A stretch of DNA of 64,000 nt from JBBDWR01 sp040902745 (GTDB lineage: Bacteria > Actinomycetota > UBA4738 > HRBIN12). Within the stretch, counting starts at the first letter, position 1, and each line of letters begins with the position of its first letter. The notes under the pieces were generated by a model. It saw nothing but the letters and a program-made list of their open reading frames with translations, was not told the DNA's origin and searched no databases. Of this stretch, positions 1-8,647 are shown piece by piece. The stretch covers positions 1 through 64,000 of the forward strand of contig JBBDWR010000015.1 of the NCBI GenBank assembly GCA_040902745.1, written 5' to 3'. The position numbers were made by a program, and so were the translations under genes.

Positions 1-50
1 ACAACCTACGGATTAACAGTCCGCCGCTCTGCCAATTGAGCTACCCCGGA
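1..50 (-). tRNA. tRNA-Asn (anticodon GUU), 3' part cut by window edge
   Basis: Read on the minus strand from 50, the 5' acceptor strand TCCGGGG is followed by TA, a D-stem GCTC/GAGC around AATTGGCA, and an anticodon stem closing the loop CTGTTAA (19-13), with anticodon GTT at 17-15. The sequence stops after the anticodon stem, so the variable loop, T-arm and acceptor 3' strand lie outside the window. The anticodon reads AAC/AAU, hence asparagine. Confidence is high because every visible stem pairs, with one G-U in the anticodon stem. Confidence 0.93.
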
Positions 51-168
51 AGGTCTGGGCAAGGATACCAACCGACCTCCGGCCGATCGCCCGCAACGCT
101 CGCGGCTTGCCGGATCCTACGGTTCCGCTAGGCTGGCCGTCGTTCGAACCAAGAGGGGGATCCGCACG

Positions 169-411
169 ATGATGAAGTTCCTCACCGGGGTGGCCATCGG
201 TGTCGCCGTCGGCTTCAGCCTCGCCAAGCGCATGATGGCCGACGACCCCAACGTGGTCACCGGGCCACGCGACAACGGCGGCAGCAGCGTGCTCGGTACC
301 CAGGGTCGCCGGATCGCCGAGCGAGCCCAGATCGCCGGACTCGGCGCGATCCAGCGCGCGCGCAGCTCGATCCAGGCGCGACTCGGAGACGGCGACCCCA
401 CCTGGAACTGA
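169..411 (+). CDS. small single-pass membrane protein, unknown function
   Basis: An 80-residue protein with a hydrophobic N-terminal segment (about residues 4-20) followed by a Lys-Arg-rich boundary and a polar tail. This resembles a membrane-anchored YtxH-like small protein, but no family can be assigned by eye. A purine-rich stretch (AGAGGGGGA, 152-160) lies about 8 nt before two consecutive ATG codons (169 and 172), either of which may start the protein. The gene ends 18 nt before the MOSC gene on the same strand, so the two are probably cotranscribed. The antisense frames here are shadows. Confidence 0.6.
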   Translation: MMKFLTGVAIGVAVGFSLAKRMMADDPNVVTGPRDNGGSSVLGTQGRRIAERAQIAGLGAIQRARSSIQARLGDGDPTWN

Positions 412-429
412 CCCGGTTCAGCTGATCGC

Positions 430-1200
430 GTGCCGACCGTCGCGAGGCTGAACGTCACGCCGGTCAAGTCCACCGGGCTCGACCATCCCGATCGGATCGT
501 GATCGAGCCACGCGGCGCGCTCGGCAACCGCGAGTTCGTTTTCATCCAGGACGACGGCGAGCGACTGTCCGGGATCTCGAAGGCTCCCCTGATGGGGATC
601 CACTCTAGCTACGATCCCGACTCCGACCACCTCGCGCTGCTGCTGCCCGACGGACGCATCATCGAGGGCAGCGCGCAACCGACCGGCCCGATCCTCGACG
701 TGACCTTTTACGGGGGCGTCGTGCATCCCGTCCGCGTGCTCGCCCCCGAACTCGCCGGCGCGGCCTCAGGACTGGTGTCGCGGCCCCTGCGACTCGCGCG
801 ACTCGTTGATCCGGCCACACATACGATCGGCGATCCGGTCAGCCTCCTGTCCGGTGACTCCGTTCGCACGGTTGCCGACCGCGCCGGCCTCGACGGCATC
901 GACGCGCGGCGGTTCCGGATGCTGATCGAGATCGAGGGCACCCAACCCTTCGAGGAGGAGTCCTGGTCCGGGATGACACTGGGCGTCGGTGACGCCGAGC
1001 TCCTCGTGACCCGTCCGGTGTCGCGGTGTGTGATGACGACGATGCACCCGGACACCGGGGCGCAGGACGTTCCCGTGCTCGATCTCCTCGCACAGCACAA
1101 GGGTCGCGGTGCGGACGGGAAGCTCAACATCGGCGTATACGCGGACGTCGTTCGACCCGGCACCGTGCGCGTGGGCGACCGAGTAACCGTTCGCCCGTGA
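430..1200 (+). CDS. MOSC domain-containing protein
   Basis: A 256-residue protein with an N-terminal beta-barrel MOSC_N-type region (about 1-100, with the family-like opening 'LNVTPVKSTGLDHPD') and a C-terminal MOSC domain (about 125-255). Cys200, in the context SRCVMTT, sits where the conserved cysteine of MOSC domains binds the molybdenum cofactor or carries a persulfide. Homologues such as YcbX and mARC-type proteins reduce N-hydroxylated compounds with Moco. No ferredoxin domain is fused here, so a separate electron donor would be needed. The start is GTG at 430. The gene is convergent with rpoD. Exact substrate is unknown. Confidence 0.88.
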   Translation: MPTVARLNVTPVKSTGLDHPDRIVIEPRGALGNREFVFIQDDGERLSGISKAPLMGIHSSYDPDSDHLALLLPDGRIIEGSAQPTGPILDVTFYGGVVHPVRVLAPELAGAASGLVSRPLRLARLVDPATHTIGDPVSLLSGDSVRTVADRAGLDGIDARRFRMLIEIEGTQPFEEESWSGMTLGVGDAELLVTRPVSRCVMTTMHPDTGAQDVPVLDLLAQHKGRGADGKLNIGVYADVVRPGTVRVGDRVTVRP

Positions 1201-1257
1201 ACGGGACAACAAAGCTCGCGTCAGCCTGTCGACGACACACGCAACACACACGCCGTC

Positions 1258-2562
1258 CTACTCGAGGTAGTCGCGCAGCTTCTGCGACCGTGAGGGGTGA
1301 CGGAGCTTCGAGAGCGTCTTGCTCTCGATCTGGCGGATCCGCTCACGGGTGACGCCGAACTCGCGACCGACCTCCTCCAGCGTTCGGGGATGCCCGTCCA
1401 TCAACCCGAACCGCAGCTGGATCACCTTCTTCTCCCGCTCGCTCAGCGTGTGCAGCACACCCTCGAGCTGCTCCTGCAGCAGGATGAAGCTCGCCGCATC
1501 CACCGGCACGACCGCATCGGAGTCCTCGATGAAGTCGCCGAGGTGCGAGTCCTCCTCTTCACCGATCGGCGTCTCCAGCGAGACCGGCTCCTGGGACACC
1601 TTGAGGATCTCGCGCACCTTCTCGGCGCTGATCCCCATCTGCTTGCCGATCTCGTCCGGCGTGGGCTCGCGGCCGAGGTCCTGGAGCAGCTGACGCTGGA
1701 TCCTCACGAGCTTGTTGATCGTCTCGACCATATGCACGGGGATCCGGATCGTGCGCGCCTGGTCGGCGATCGCGCGCGTGATCGCCTGACGGATCCACCA
1801 GGTCGCGTACGTGGAGAACTTGAAGCCTTTGGAGTAGTCGAACTTCTCGACCGCGCGGATCAGGCCGAGGTTGCCCTCCTGGATCAAGTCGAGGAACAGC
1901 ATCCCCCGCCCGACATAACGCTTCGCGATCGAGACGACCAACCGCAGGTTGGCCTCGATCAGCTTCTTCTTTGCCAGCTGTCCGTCGCGTTCCACCGCCC
2001 GCAAGAAGTCCAGGAGGTCCTCGCGGGTCTTCGGCTTGAAGCTCTTGGGCACGCGGCGCCGACCGATGCCCTCGTTCTTGCCGAAGAACTTGACCTGGTG
2101 ATTGCGGATCGCGATAACCCGGTCGACGATCGTGCGGAACTGCTTCTGATCGACCTTGTCGTCCACACCGATCGAATACGTCAACGCCGTGGAGAACTCC
2201 CCCGCCTCGATCCGGCGCGCGAGATCGATCTCCTGTGCGGCGGTCAGCAAGGGAACCTTGCCGATCTCCTTCAGGTACATCCGGACCGGATCGTTGGTCG
2301 GCGCCTTGAGTAGATCGACCTCGATGCGCGCCCGGGTCGCGGCGTCCGTGTCGTCGCCGGGGACCTCGATCACCTCGATGCCTTCGGCGCGCAGATGTTC
2401 CTCGACCGCAGCCAGGAACTCCTCGACCTGCTCGGGGGTGAAGTCGTCGACCGGTACGGACTCGAAAAGGTCATCGGAGGTCACGAAACCGCGTTCACGG
2501 CCTCGGGCGGTGATCGCCTCTTTCGCCTCTTCCAAGCCCAGATCTCGGGCAACGTCGCTCAA
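1258..2562 (-). CDS. rpoD: principal RNA polymerase sigma factor (sigma-70, RpoD/SigA)
   Basis: A 434-residue group 1 sigma factor that directs core RNA polymerase to housekeeping promoters. Region 1.1-like residues 1-70 precede region 1.2 (about 91-120), region 2 (about 201-270, with the core-binding and -10-melting segment GFKFSTYATWWIRQAI), region 3 (about 280-355) and region 4 (about 368-425) with the -35 helix-turn-helix near 393-412. A stretch of about 75 residues (122-197) between regions 1.2 and 2.1 is longer than in typical actinobacterial SigA. It lies 91 bp downstream of dnaG, as in the macromolecular-synthesis operon, although rpsU is absent. Start ATG at 2562. Confidence 0.97.
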   Translation of the reverse strand: MSDVARDLGLEEAKEAITARGRERGFVTSDDLFESVPVDDFTPEQVEEFLAAVEEHLRAEGIEVIEVPGDDTDAATRARIEVDLLKAPTNDPVRMYLKEIGKVPLLTAAQEIDLARRIEAGEFSTALTYSIGVDDKVDQKQFRTIVDRVIAIRNHQVKFFGKNEGIGRRRVPKSFKPKTREDLLDFLRAVERDGQLAKKKLIEANLRLVVSIAKRYVGRGMLFLDLIQEGNLGLIRAVEKFDYSKGFKFSTYATWWIRQAITRAIADQARTIRIPVHMVETINKLVRIQRQLLQDLGREPTPDEIGKQMGISAEKVREILKVSQEPVSLETPIGEEEDSHLGDFIEDSDAVVPVDAASFILLQEQLEGVLHTLSEREKKVIQLRFGLMDGHPRTLEEVGREFGVTRERIRQIESKTLSKLRHPSRSQKLRDYLE

Positions 2563-2653
2563 CGGTTCTCCTCGATCGGGGGACGCAGGTGCCGGGGAAG
2601 TGTACGAAACGAGCTACCGAGTGACCCACTCCGGGACAACCCGCCTCGCGGCG

Positions 2654-4453
2654 TCACCCGGCAACCGGCGCACCCGGTTCGGCGCCCTGACGCAGGCGGC
2701 GCAGTTCGGAGTCGAGTTCTATCAGCTGCTGGAACAGCTCGTCGTAGCCGGGGTCGATCGTCGGATTGCGCTTCTGGAGTTCGGCGCGCAGCTCGTCGCT
2801 GCGCCGCTTGAGACGGAACTCCTGCAACCGCGACCAGACCCCCTCGGCATAGGCGGCATCTGCATCCCCATCGAGCGGTTCGACCGTGAGCGCCGTGACC
2901 TTCGCGACGAGAGGGTCGCCCTCCTCGGTCGAGGCCACGATCGACTGCACTTCGCCGTCCGCGCGCGAGAGTGCGTCGAACAGCGACCGCTGCACCGGAG
3001 AACGGAAATGATCGGTCTCGAGTCGAGGCGCGAACGCAGACCACAGGGCGGCGTCACGAGCCAGCAGCCGGAGCATCTCCCGCTCCACCCGCTCCTGGAG
3101 CGATCCTCGCTTGACCTCCTTGGCAACCTCGACGGGCTTGCCCTGAGCGATCCGATCGAGGGACAGCAGCACCGACGTTTCCGAGACACCCGCCAGCTCG
3201 GCCACGAGGTGCGCGTACTCTTGCCGGCGCACCGGATCGCCGAGTCCCGCCACGATCGGCAACGCCGCCTGCACCGCCGAGGCCTGCCCTTCCACGGTGG
3301 ACCGGTCCGCTCCGGCCACCGTCCGCCGGATCATGAACTCCACCAGCGGCCGCGCGCGGTCGGCAGCTTCCCGCAGACCCTCGGCACCGTGCGCGCGGAC
3401 GAAGTCCGCAGGATCCTGGCCGTCCGGCAGGATCATCACGACCGGTTGCACCGGGTAGTCCTGATGGAACGCGAACGCTCGTTCGGCGGCCCGCGCGCCC
3501 GCCTCGTCGGAATCGAACGAGAGCACCACCCGCTGGGCGAATCGCGACAGCAACCGGAAGTGGTCCGCGCCCAGCGCGGTGCCACAGGTCGCCACCGCGC
3601 CGTCGATACCCACCTGCGCCATGGCGATCACATCAGTGTAGCCCTCGACGACGAACGCCTCGCCCGCTCGCGTGATCGCGGCGCGAGCGCGGTGCAGGTT
3701 GTAGAGCAACTCACCCTTGCGGTAGATCGGCGTCTCCGCGGTGTTCAGGTACTTCGCCAAGTCGTTCGCGCGGGCATCGCTCGGCAGGATGCGAGCACCG
3801 AACCCGACGTGCTTGCCCGAGAGGTCCTCAACCGGGAACGTCACCCTTCCCCGGAACCGGTCGCGAACGCCACCGTCTCCGTCCCTGGAGGCCAGGCCGG
3901 CCTCGAGCAAAACCTCGGGGCCGAACGATTCGGAGAGTCGGCGCAACAGGAAATCCGGAAACGTGGGCGCGTAGCCGATCTCGAATCGCTCAACCATCTC
4001 GCGCTCGATGCCCCGCGACGCGAGATACTCCCGCGCGTCCGACGCCTCTTTGCCGTCCAGCAACATGTGATGGAAAAGCGTGGCGGCTTCTTGGTTGGCC
4101 CGTTGCAGCGAAGCGCGCCGTCCCGCCGCTCGACGTTCGGCGACGCTCTCGCCGTCGTAGCGCAGCTTGATGCCGGAGGACTGCGCCAGGCGCTCGACGG
4201 CCTCGACGAAGCTGAGCCCCTCGACCTCCTGCAGGAATCGGACCGCGTCACCCCCGGCCCCACAGCCGAAGCAGTAGTAGACCTGTTTGGAGGGCGACAC
4301 GGAGAACGACGGGGTCTTCTCGGTGTGGAACGGACAGAGCCCCGACATCGAATCGTGCCCGGTCTTCTTGAGGGTCAAGTAGTCGGACACGAGCTTGACC
4401 AGATCGGTTCGCTCACGCACCGCCTGCAGGTCTTCGTCCTTGATCCTCGGCAC
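2654..4453 (-). CDS. dnaG: DNA primase DnaG
   Basis: Synthesises RNA primers at the replication fork. The 599-residue protein has an N-terminal CHC2 zinc-binding domain with ligands C40, H43, C61 and C64, then the primase catalytic core. Its TOPRIM fold shows the glutamate motif EGYTDV near residue 268 and the metal-binding DSDEAG near residue 314. The C-terminal part (about 430-599) would be the DnaB-helicase-binding region. The length is normal for bacterial DnaG. The start is GTG at 4453, preceded by a G-rich ribosome-binding site. It lies 28 bp downstream of dgt and upstream of rpoD on the same strand, so replication and transcription initiation genes are linked. Confidence 0.97.
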   Translation of the reverse strand: MPRIKDEDLQAVRERTDLVKLVSDYLTLKKTGHDSMSGLCPFHTEKTPSFSVSPSKQVYYCFGCGAGGDAVRFLQEVEGLSFVEAVERLAQSSGIKLRYDGESVAERRAAGRRASLQRANQEAATLFHHMLLDGKEASDAREYLASRGIEREMVERFEIGYAPTFPDFLLRRLSESFGPEVLLEAGLASRDGDGGVRDRFRGRVTFPVEDLSGKHVGFGARILPSDARANDLAKYLNTAETPIYRKGELLYNLHRARAAITRAGEAFVVEGYTDVIAMAQVGIDGAVATCGTALGADHFRLLSRFAQRVVLSFDSDEAGARAAERAFAFHQDYPVQPVVMILPDGQDPADFVRAHGAEGLREAADRARPLVEFMIRRTVAGADRSTVEGQASAVQAALPIVAGLGDPVRRQEYAHLVAELAGVSETSVLLSLDRIAQGKPVEVAKEVKRGSLQERVEREMLRLLARDAALWSAFAPRLETDHFRSPVQRSLFDALSRADGEVQSIVASTEEGDPLVAKVTALTVEPLDGDADAAYAEGVWSRLQEFRLKRRSDELRAELQKRNPTIDPGYDELFQQLIELDSELRRLRQGAEPGAPVAG

Positions 4454-4481
4454 TGCCCGTCCCCCGTCGTCCTCGTTCGAC

Positions 4482-5504
4482 CTAGCGGAGCCAGCCTTGG
4501 GGCCAGCCTTGGGGAAGGAACAGCCGCTCGTAGGTGCTGAGAGCGTACCGGTCGGTCATGCCGGCGATGTAGTCGGCCACCCGCGTGGGCACGTCTCCCG
4601 GAGCCCGATCGTACTCGCCCGGGATCTCGTCGGGGTGCTCCGAGTAGTAGGCGAACAGCTCACGGATCAACCGCACGGCATTGTCCTGCTCGATCTGCGC
4701 CCCCTTGCGCAGGTACACCTGCTCGAACAAAAAGTCCCGGAGCTGATCCAAGGCTCGGAACACCGGCTCGGACAGCCGGATCTCGGGCGCACCCGCGCTC
4801 GTGGCCACGAGGTCGGTGACCAGGGCGTTGATGCGCTCCGAACCGGTTGACCCCAGCACTTGGATCGGGGCGAACGGCAGCTCGTCGGCCTCGAGGACGC
4901 CGGCGCGCATGGCGTCGTCGACGTCGTGGTTGACGTAGGCGATGCGGTCGGCGAACCGCACGATCTGGGCCTCGGCGGTGGACGGCGGTGGCATCGACCA
5001 CGGGTGGTTCACGATGCCGTCGCGGACCTCCCAGGAGAGGTTGAGTCCTTCGCCGTCGTTCTCCAGGTGATCGACGATCCGAAGGCTCTGTTCGCTGTGG
5101 CGAAACGGCCGGTCCAGCAGCGGCTCCAAGGCGGTCTCGCCGAGGTGACCGAAGGGGGTGTGGCCGAGATCGTGACCGAGGCCGATCGCCTCGGCCAGAT
5201 CCTCGTTGAGGCGCAGGGCCCGCGCCGCGGTTCGAGCGATCTGCGTGACTTCGAGCGTATGGGTGAGGCGCACGCGGAAGTGATCTCCTTCGGGAGCGAG
5301 GAAGACCTGCGTCTTGGCCTTGAGCCTGCGGAACGCCTTGGCGTGGACGATGCGATCGCGATCGCGCTGGAAGCACGTGCGCAGGTCATCGTGATCTTCC
5401 GGCCGCTCACGCCCTTTGGATTCGGAGGCGAGCGTGGCGTACTGCGAGAGGATCTGTCGCTCGATCTCCTCGGTACGCTCGCGGGGGGTGCTCATGCACC
5501 CCAT
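4482..5504 (-). CDS. dgt: deoxyguanosinetriphosphate triphosphohydrolase-like HD protein
   Basis: Hydrolyses dNTPs (classically dGTP) to deoxynucleoside and triphosphate. The HD metal site is visible: the first histidine in RLTHTLEV (about residue 81) and the HD pair in GLGHDLGHTPFGH (about 111-112). A TxR-type segment (HAKAFRRLKAKTQV) matches the family near the N-terminus. Several starts are in frame: TTG 5525, ATG 5504 and ATG 5495. I chose 5504 because GGGAG at 5520-5516 lies 11 nt upstream of it. The dgt-dnaG order is the usual actinobacterial arrangement. Substrate preference among dNTPs cannot be read from sequence. Confidence 0.92.
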   Translation of the reverse strand: MGCMSTPRERTEEIERQILSQYATLASESKGRERPEDHDDLRTCFQRDRDRIVHAKAFRRLKAKTQVFLAPEGDHFRVRLTHTLEVTQIARTAARALRLNEDLAEAIGLGHDLGHTPFGHLGETALEPLLDRPFRHSEQSLRIVDHLENDGEGLNLSWEVRDGIVNHPWSMPPPSTAEAQIVRFADRIAYVNHDVDDAMRAGVLEADELPFAPIQVLGSTGSERINALVTDLVATSAGAPEIRLSEPVFRALDQLRDFLFEQVYLRKGAQIEQDNAVRLIRELFAYYSEHPDEIPGEYDRAPGDVPTRVADYIAGMTDRYALSTYERLFLPQGWPQGWLR

Positions 5505-5534
5505 GCTACCGGCGACTCCCGACAAACTGCCGGG

Positions 5535-6137
5535 CTACTCACCGAACAGGCGATAGAACAGGTAGGCGAACGTTTCCCGAAGGTACCCCTGGACGCGCGT
5601 CCGGTTCGAGATCGCGGCAGACTGCCAGGTGGCGGAGGTATATGCCTCGATCCCGAGATCGGAGGCCATCCGCTTGATGCGCAGGTTGTGCCACGGATCC
5701 GAGACGAGGAACGCGGAGACGAGCCCCTCGGCCCGCATCGTACGCGCCGTCGATCGCAGGCTCTCGAACGTCGTCGACCCTTCTCCGACTGCCTGCACGG
5801 ACGCGGCGGGGATCCCCTCATCGATCAGGTATTCGCGCCCGGCGTCCGCCTCGGTGGTGCGATCGCCCGGAGCACCTCCCCCGCTCACGAACACGACGTC
5901 GGCGCGCTCTTGCCCATACAGCAGTACGGCGTGGTCCAATCGCCCGGCGAACACGGGAGATGGCTGCCCATCGTATTGCGCCGCACCCAGGACCACGATC
6001 GCGTCCGCCCGTTGCACCTGGCTCGCGTCGTCCCGGTGCGCGGCACGCCACACGGCCACACCCGTGACCCCCACCACTGCGAGTACCGCGAGCAGCGCGA
6101 ACAGCGATGCGGTGACGACAGGATGACGGCGGATCAC
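5535..6137 (-). CDS. DUF218 / SanA-ElyC-YdcF family membrane protein
   Basis: A 200-residue protein with one N-terminal transmembrane segment (about 9-31) and an extracytoplasmic DUF218 domain. The domain opens with ADAIVVLGAAQ and contains FVSGGG and the late motif NLRIKRMASDLGI. Relatives (SanA, ElyC, YdcF) affect envelope integrity, vancomycin resistance or lipid-carrier metabolism, but their reaction is not firmly known. Start ATG at 6137. It is 9 bp upstream of the dgt start in the same direction, so it is probably cotranscribed with dgt and dnaG. Confidence 0.85.
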   Translation of the reverse strand: MIRRHPVVTASLFALLAVLAVVGVTGVAVWRAAHRDDASQVQRADAIVVLGAAQYDGQPSPVFAGRLDHAVLLYGQERADVVFVSGGGAPGDRTTEADAGREYLIDEGIPAASVQAVGEGSTTFESLRSTARTMRAEGLVSAFLVSDPWHNLRIKRMASDLGIEAYTSATWQSAAISNRTRVQGYLRETFAYLFYRLFGE

Positions 6138-6217
6138 GCGCCCACCCTATCGGGGAACGCCGAGAGCCCCGCCCAGATGACGGACGGGGCCCTCGGTACC
6201 GCTCGTGCTGGGTGCGA

Positions 6218-8473
6218 CTACGCCCCGGGGAACACCGCGTATCCGCGGTGACCCTTCGACGCGATACGGATGCTGTCGCCTCCGACGATCAGGCCGGCAG
6301 CGCCGACCTGCATGTCGAAGATGCCGCGGTAGCCGCCGGCGTTCACGTCCCAGTTCAGCGGCAACCCGGTGGCCGGGTCAAGCGCGGCCAGCTGGAACCG
6401 GTCGACGCGCGGGTTGGCCCCGTTAGCGACGTCGTTGAAGTGACCGCCGATGTAGATCGCATCGCTTCCCACCGCGACCGCCTCGATCGCGTCCTGAACG
6501 TCGTTCGTCCAGGTGGGCGCGACGTTCCCGCTGCCGGTCGTGGGGAACCTCGCCAGGTTCGAGGCGGGCGTCCCTGTCGGCCCTGCGCTGGCCACGTACA
6601 CCGCCGAATCGTTCGGCGCGACGTCGAGCTTGCGGCCGAGCGCGCCCGCGCCCGTCCCGAAGAACGCCGGCGCCCATGCTTCGACCGCGTCGGTGTTCGT
6701 GTTGATCTTGGCCACGTCGAACCGCGCGAGACCACCCACGGTCGCGAAATCGCCGCTGATGAACAGGCTCTGACCGGTGGAGGTCAGATCCATGTCGCGA
6801 ACGGCACCGTCGACGTCGATCGCGAACGACGTGTCGGCGACACCGGTCGTTGCGTCCAGCAAAGCGATCCGTCGGTGGAAGTTGCCACCGACCTTCGTGA
6901 ACTGTCCGCCGGCGTACAGCTTGTTGCCCGTGAGGGCCAGGGTGAACACCTCGAGCTTGTTCACCACCGGGTCGCCGAACGCGCCGACCAGTGCCCCTGT
7001 GGAGGCATTGATCTTCGCGATACGGGTCCTCGTCTGTCCACCCACCTGGGTGAAGACACCGCCGATGTAGAGCGATTGCCCGTCCGCCGACGGCACCACG
7101 GTGTTGACCTGCCCGTTGATCACCGGGCTGAAGGTCGCATCGAGGGCTCCGGTCGCCGCGTTAACGGCCACGAGGTATTCCTTGTTCTGGCCGCCGTAGC
7201 TGCGGAACGTACCGCCCATAAACAACTTGCTCCCGACCGTGAGCATCGTATTGACGCCCGCCTTCGGGTTGGTCGAAAGGCCGTTGAAGATCGGCGGCTG
7301 CCAGTCGGTGACCGGGTCGTTCGCCGCCGCCAGGTCGACCTGCGCGATCAAACGCAGCGCCTTGGGGCTCTTGTGATTGAACGTACCTCCGTACCAGAGC
7401 TTGGTGCCGTCGGCCGAGACCTCGATCGTGTTCACGATGCCCGAGGTCTTGGAGTTGTTGATCTCGGTGATCGCGCTCGTGGATGGGTTCAACCCCGCGA
7501 TCCCGCGCACCGGGGAGCCGGAGATGTTCTTGAAGGCTCCACCGACGAACAGGGTCTGCTCGTTCGGTGACAGCTCAAGGTCGTTCACGACGGCGTCGGC
7601 TCCGCCGTTGAGCGCCTGCGCGGCGCCGGTGCTCACGGTCAAGGCTGCAACACGTCCGCGGTTCTGGCCCGCGATCTGGGTGAAGTTGCCGCCCGCGTAG
7701 AGCGTGGTGCCCGCTGCGTTCGCAACGAGGTCGTTCACGGTGTTGTTCGGCGCCGGATTCAGGGTCGTTAGCGCATTCGTGCTCGTGTTGATCGCCCCGA
7801 AGTTCACACGGCCGGTCGCGCCCAGGGTGGTGAAGGTCCCACCGACGAAGAGCGAGTTCCCGGACAGGGCAAGCGCGCGAACCTCATCGCTCGCGCTCGC
7901 GCTCGTGTTGAACGCAAAGGTGGAGATGGCTCCGGCAGAGGTTACGCGAGCCAGGTTCTGACGCGCCTGCCCTCCCGCCGCACTGAACTTGCCCCCGAGG
8001 TAGACGTTCCCGCTGCCGTCGCGGACCAGCGCGTTGACCGGGCCGTTCGTGCCGGGGTTGAACGTCGTCACGGCGCCCGTGGAGTTCACCTGCGCGATGT
8101 TGGCGCGCGGCAAGCCACCGACTGCCGTGAAGCTTCCACCGATGATCAGGCCGCCCGCGCCGTCAGAGATCGCCGTCAGGACGTTCCCGGTGACCTCGGG
8201 GAACACCGTCATCGTGCCGAGGCCGTTGGGCTCCGCGAAACCGGCCGAGCCGTTGAACGACGGGCCGACCCAGCGGAAGTTGCCGCCGAGGTAGATCCGG
8301 CTCCCGACCTGCGCGACCGATTTGACCTCGCGGTCGCCGATCTGCAGCGGTGTGGCGTTCGGAACCGTCGAAGCGAATGCGAACGCCGTCGAGGGAAGCG
8401 CGACGATGACGAGCGCTGCCGCGATCGCCGCCGTGAGTGCCCTCCGAAGGATGTGGGGGGTTGCTGCTTGCAC
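6218..8473 (-). CDS. secreted delta-60-repeat beta-propeller protein
   Basis: A 751-residue exported protein. The N-terminus has a Sec signal peptide: basic start, a hydrophobic core near residues 12-32, and an Ala-x-Ala-like end around FAFAS. The remainder consists of about 14 repeats of roughly 45-50 residues, each with a core like 'LYxGGxFTxVGG' followed by 'ia.vn..tGa', the delta-60 repeat that forms beta-propeller blades. Fourteen copies would fit two seven-bladed propellers. No catalytic motif or anchor was found, so binding or structural roles on the cell surface are likely. The start is GTG at 8473, with a perfect AAGGAGG ribosome-binding site 7 nt upstream. Confidence 0.88.
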   Translation of the reverse strand: MQAATPHILRRALTAAIAAALVIVALPSTAFAFASTVPNATPLQIGDREVKSVAQVGSRIYLGGNFRWVGPSFNGSAGFAEPNGLGTMTVFPEVTGNVLTAISDGAGGLIIGGSFTAVGGLPRANIAQVNSTGAVTTFNPGTNGPVNALVRDGSGNVYLGGKFSAAGGQARQNLARVTSAGAISTFAFNTSASASDEVRALALSGNSLFVGGTFTTLGATGRVNFGAINTSTNALTTLNPAPNNTVNDLVANAAGTTLYAGGNFTQIAGQNRGRVAALTVSTGAAQALNGGADAVVNDLELSPNEQTLFVGGAFKNISGSPVRGIAGLNPSTSAITEINNSKTSGIVNTIEVSADGTKLWYGGTFNHKSPKALRLIAQVDLAAANDPVTDWQPPIFNGLSTNPKAGVNTMLTVGSKLFMGGTFRSYGGQNKEYLVAVNAATGALDATFSPVINGQVNTVVPSADGQSLYIGGVFTQVGGQTRTRIAKINASTGALVGAFGDPVVNKLEVFTLALTGNKLYAGGQFTKVGGNFHRRIALLDATTGVADTSFAIDVDGAVRDMDLTSTGQSLFISGDFATVGGLARFDVAKINTNTDAVEAWAPAFFGTGAGALGRKLDVAPNDSAVYVASAGPTGTPASNLARFPTTGSGNVAPTWTNDVQDAIEAVAVGSDAIYIGGHFNDVANGANPRVDRFQLAALDPATGLPLNWDVNAGGYRGIFDMQVGAAGLIVGGDSIRIASKGHRGYAVFPGA

Positions 8474-8506
8474 GTCGGTGCCTCCTTACACGTCGGAGGG
8501 CAGGGG

Positions 8507-8518
8507 GGCCGATATCGG
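8507..8518. promoter_or_regulatory. 12-nt palindromic element GGCCGATATCGG upstream of the propeller gene
   Basis: The sequence GGCCGATATCGG contains the perfect 10-bp palindrome CCGATATCGG and lies about 34 bp upstream of the GTG start at 8473. The same 12 bases recur at 21963-21974, upstream of the secreted metalloprotease gene. On the minus-strand transcript the first copy lies inside a possible hairpin pairing GGGCAG (8533-8528) with CTGCCC. A shared operator is an inference only. Confidence 0.35.
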
Positions 8519-8647
8519 GTGCGTTCCTGCCCACGCCGCAGATGCCAGAGCTGTCCTCCACAAGACCTACGACGCCGGTGGATAGTACCCGCAGTGGGAG
8601 GCACGCGGCCATACGGCGAACGCCCCCAGGTAGCTACGTCGAACGAC

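Noticed and set aside
2156..4540. A 794-codon plus-strand frame
   Set aside because: Antisense to rpoD and dnaG, both of which are unambiguous.
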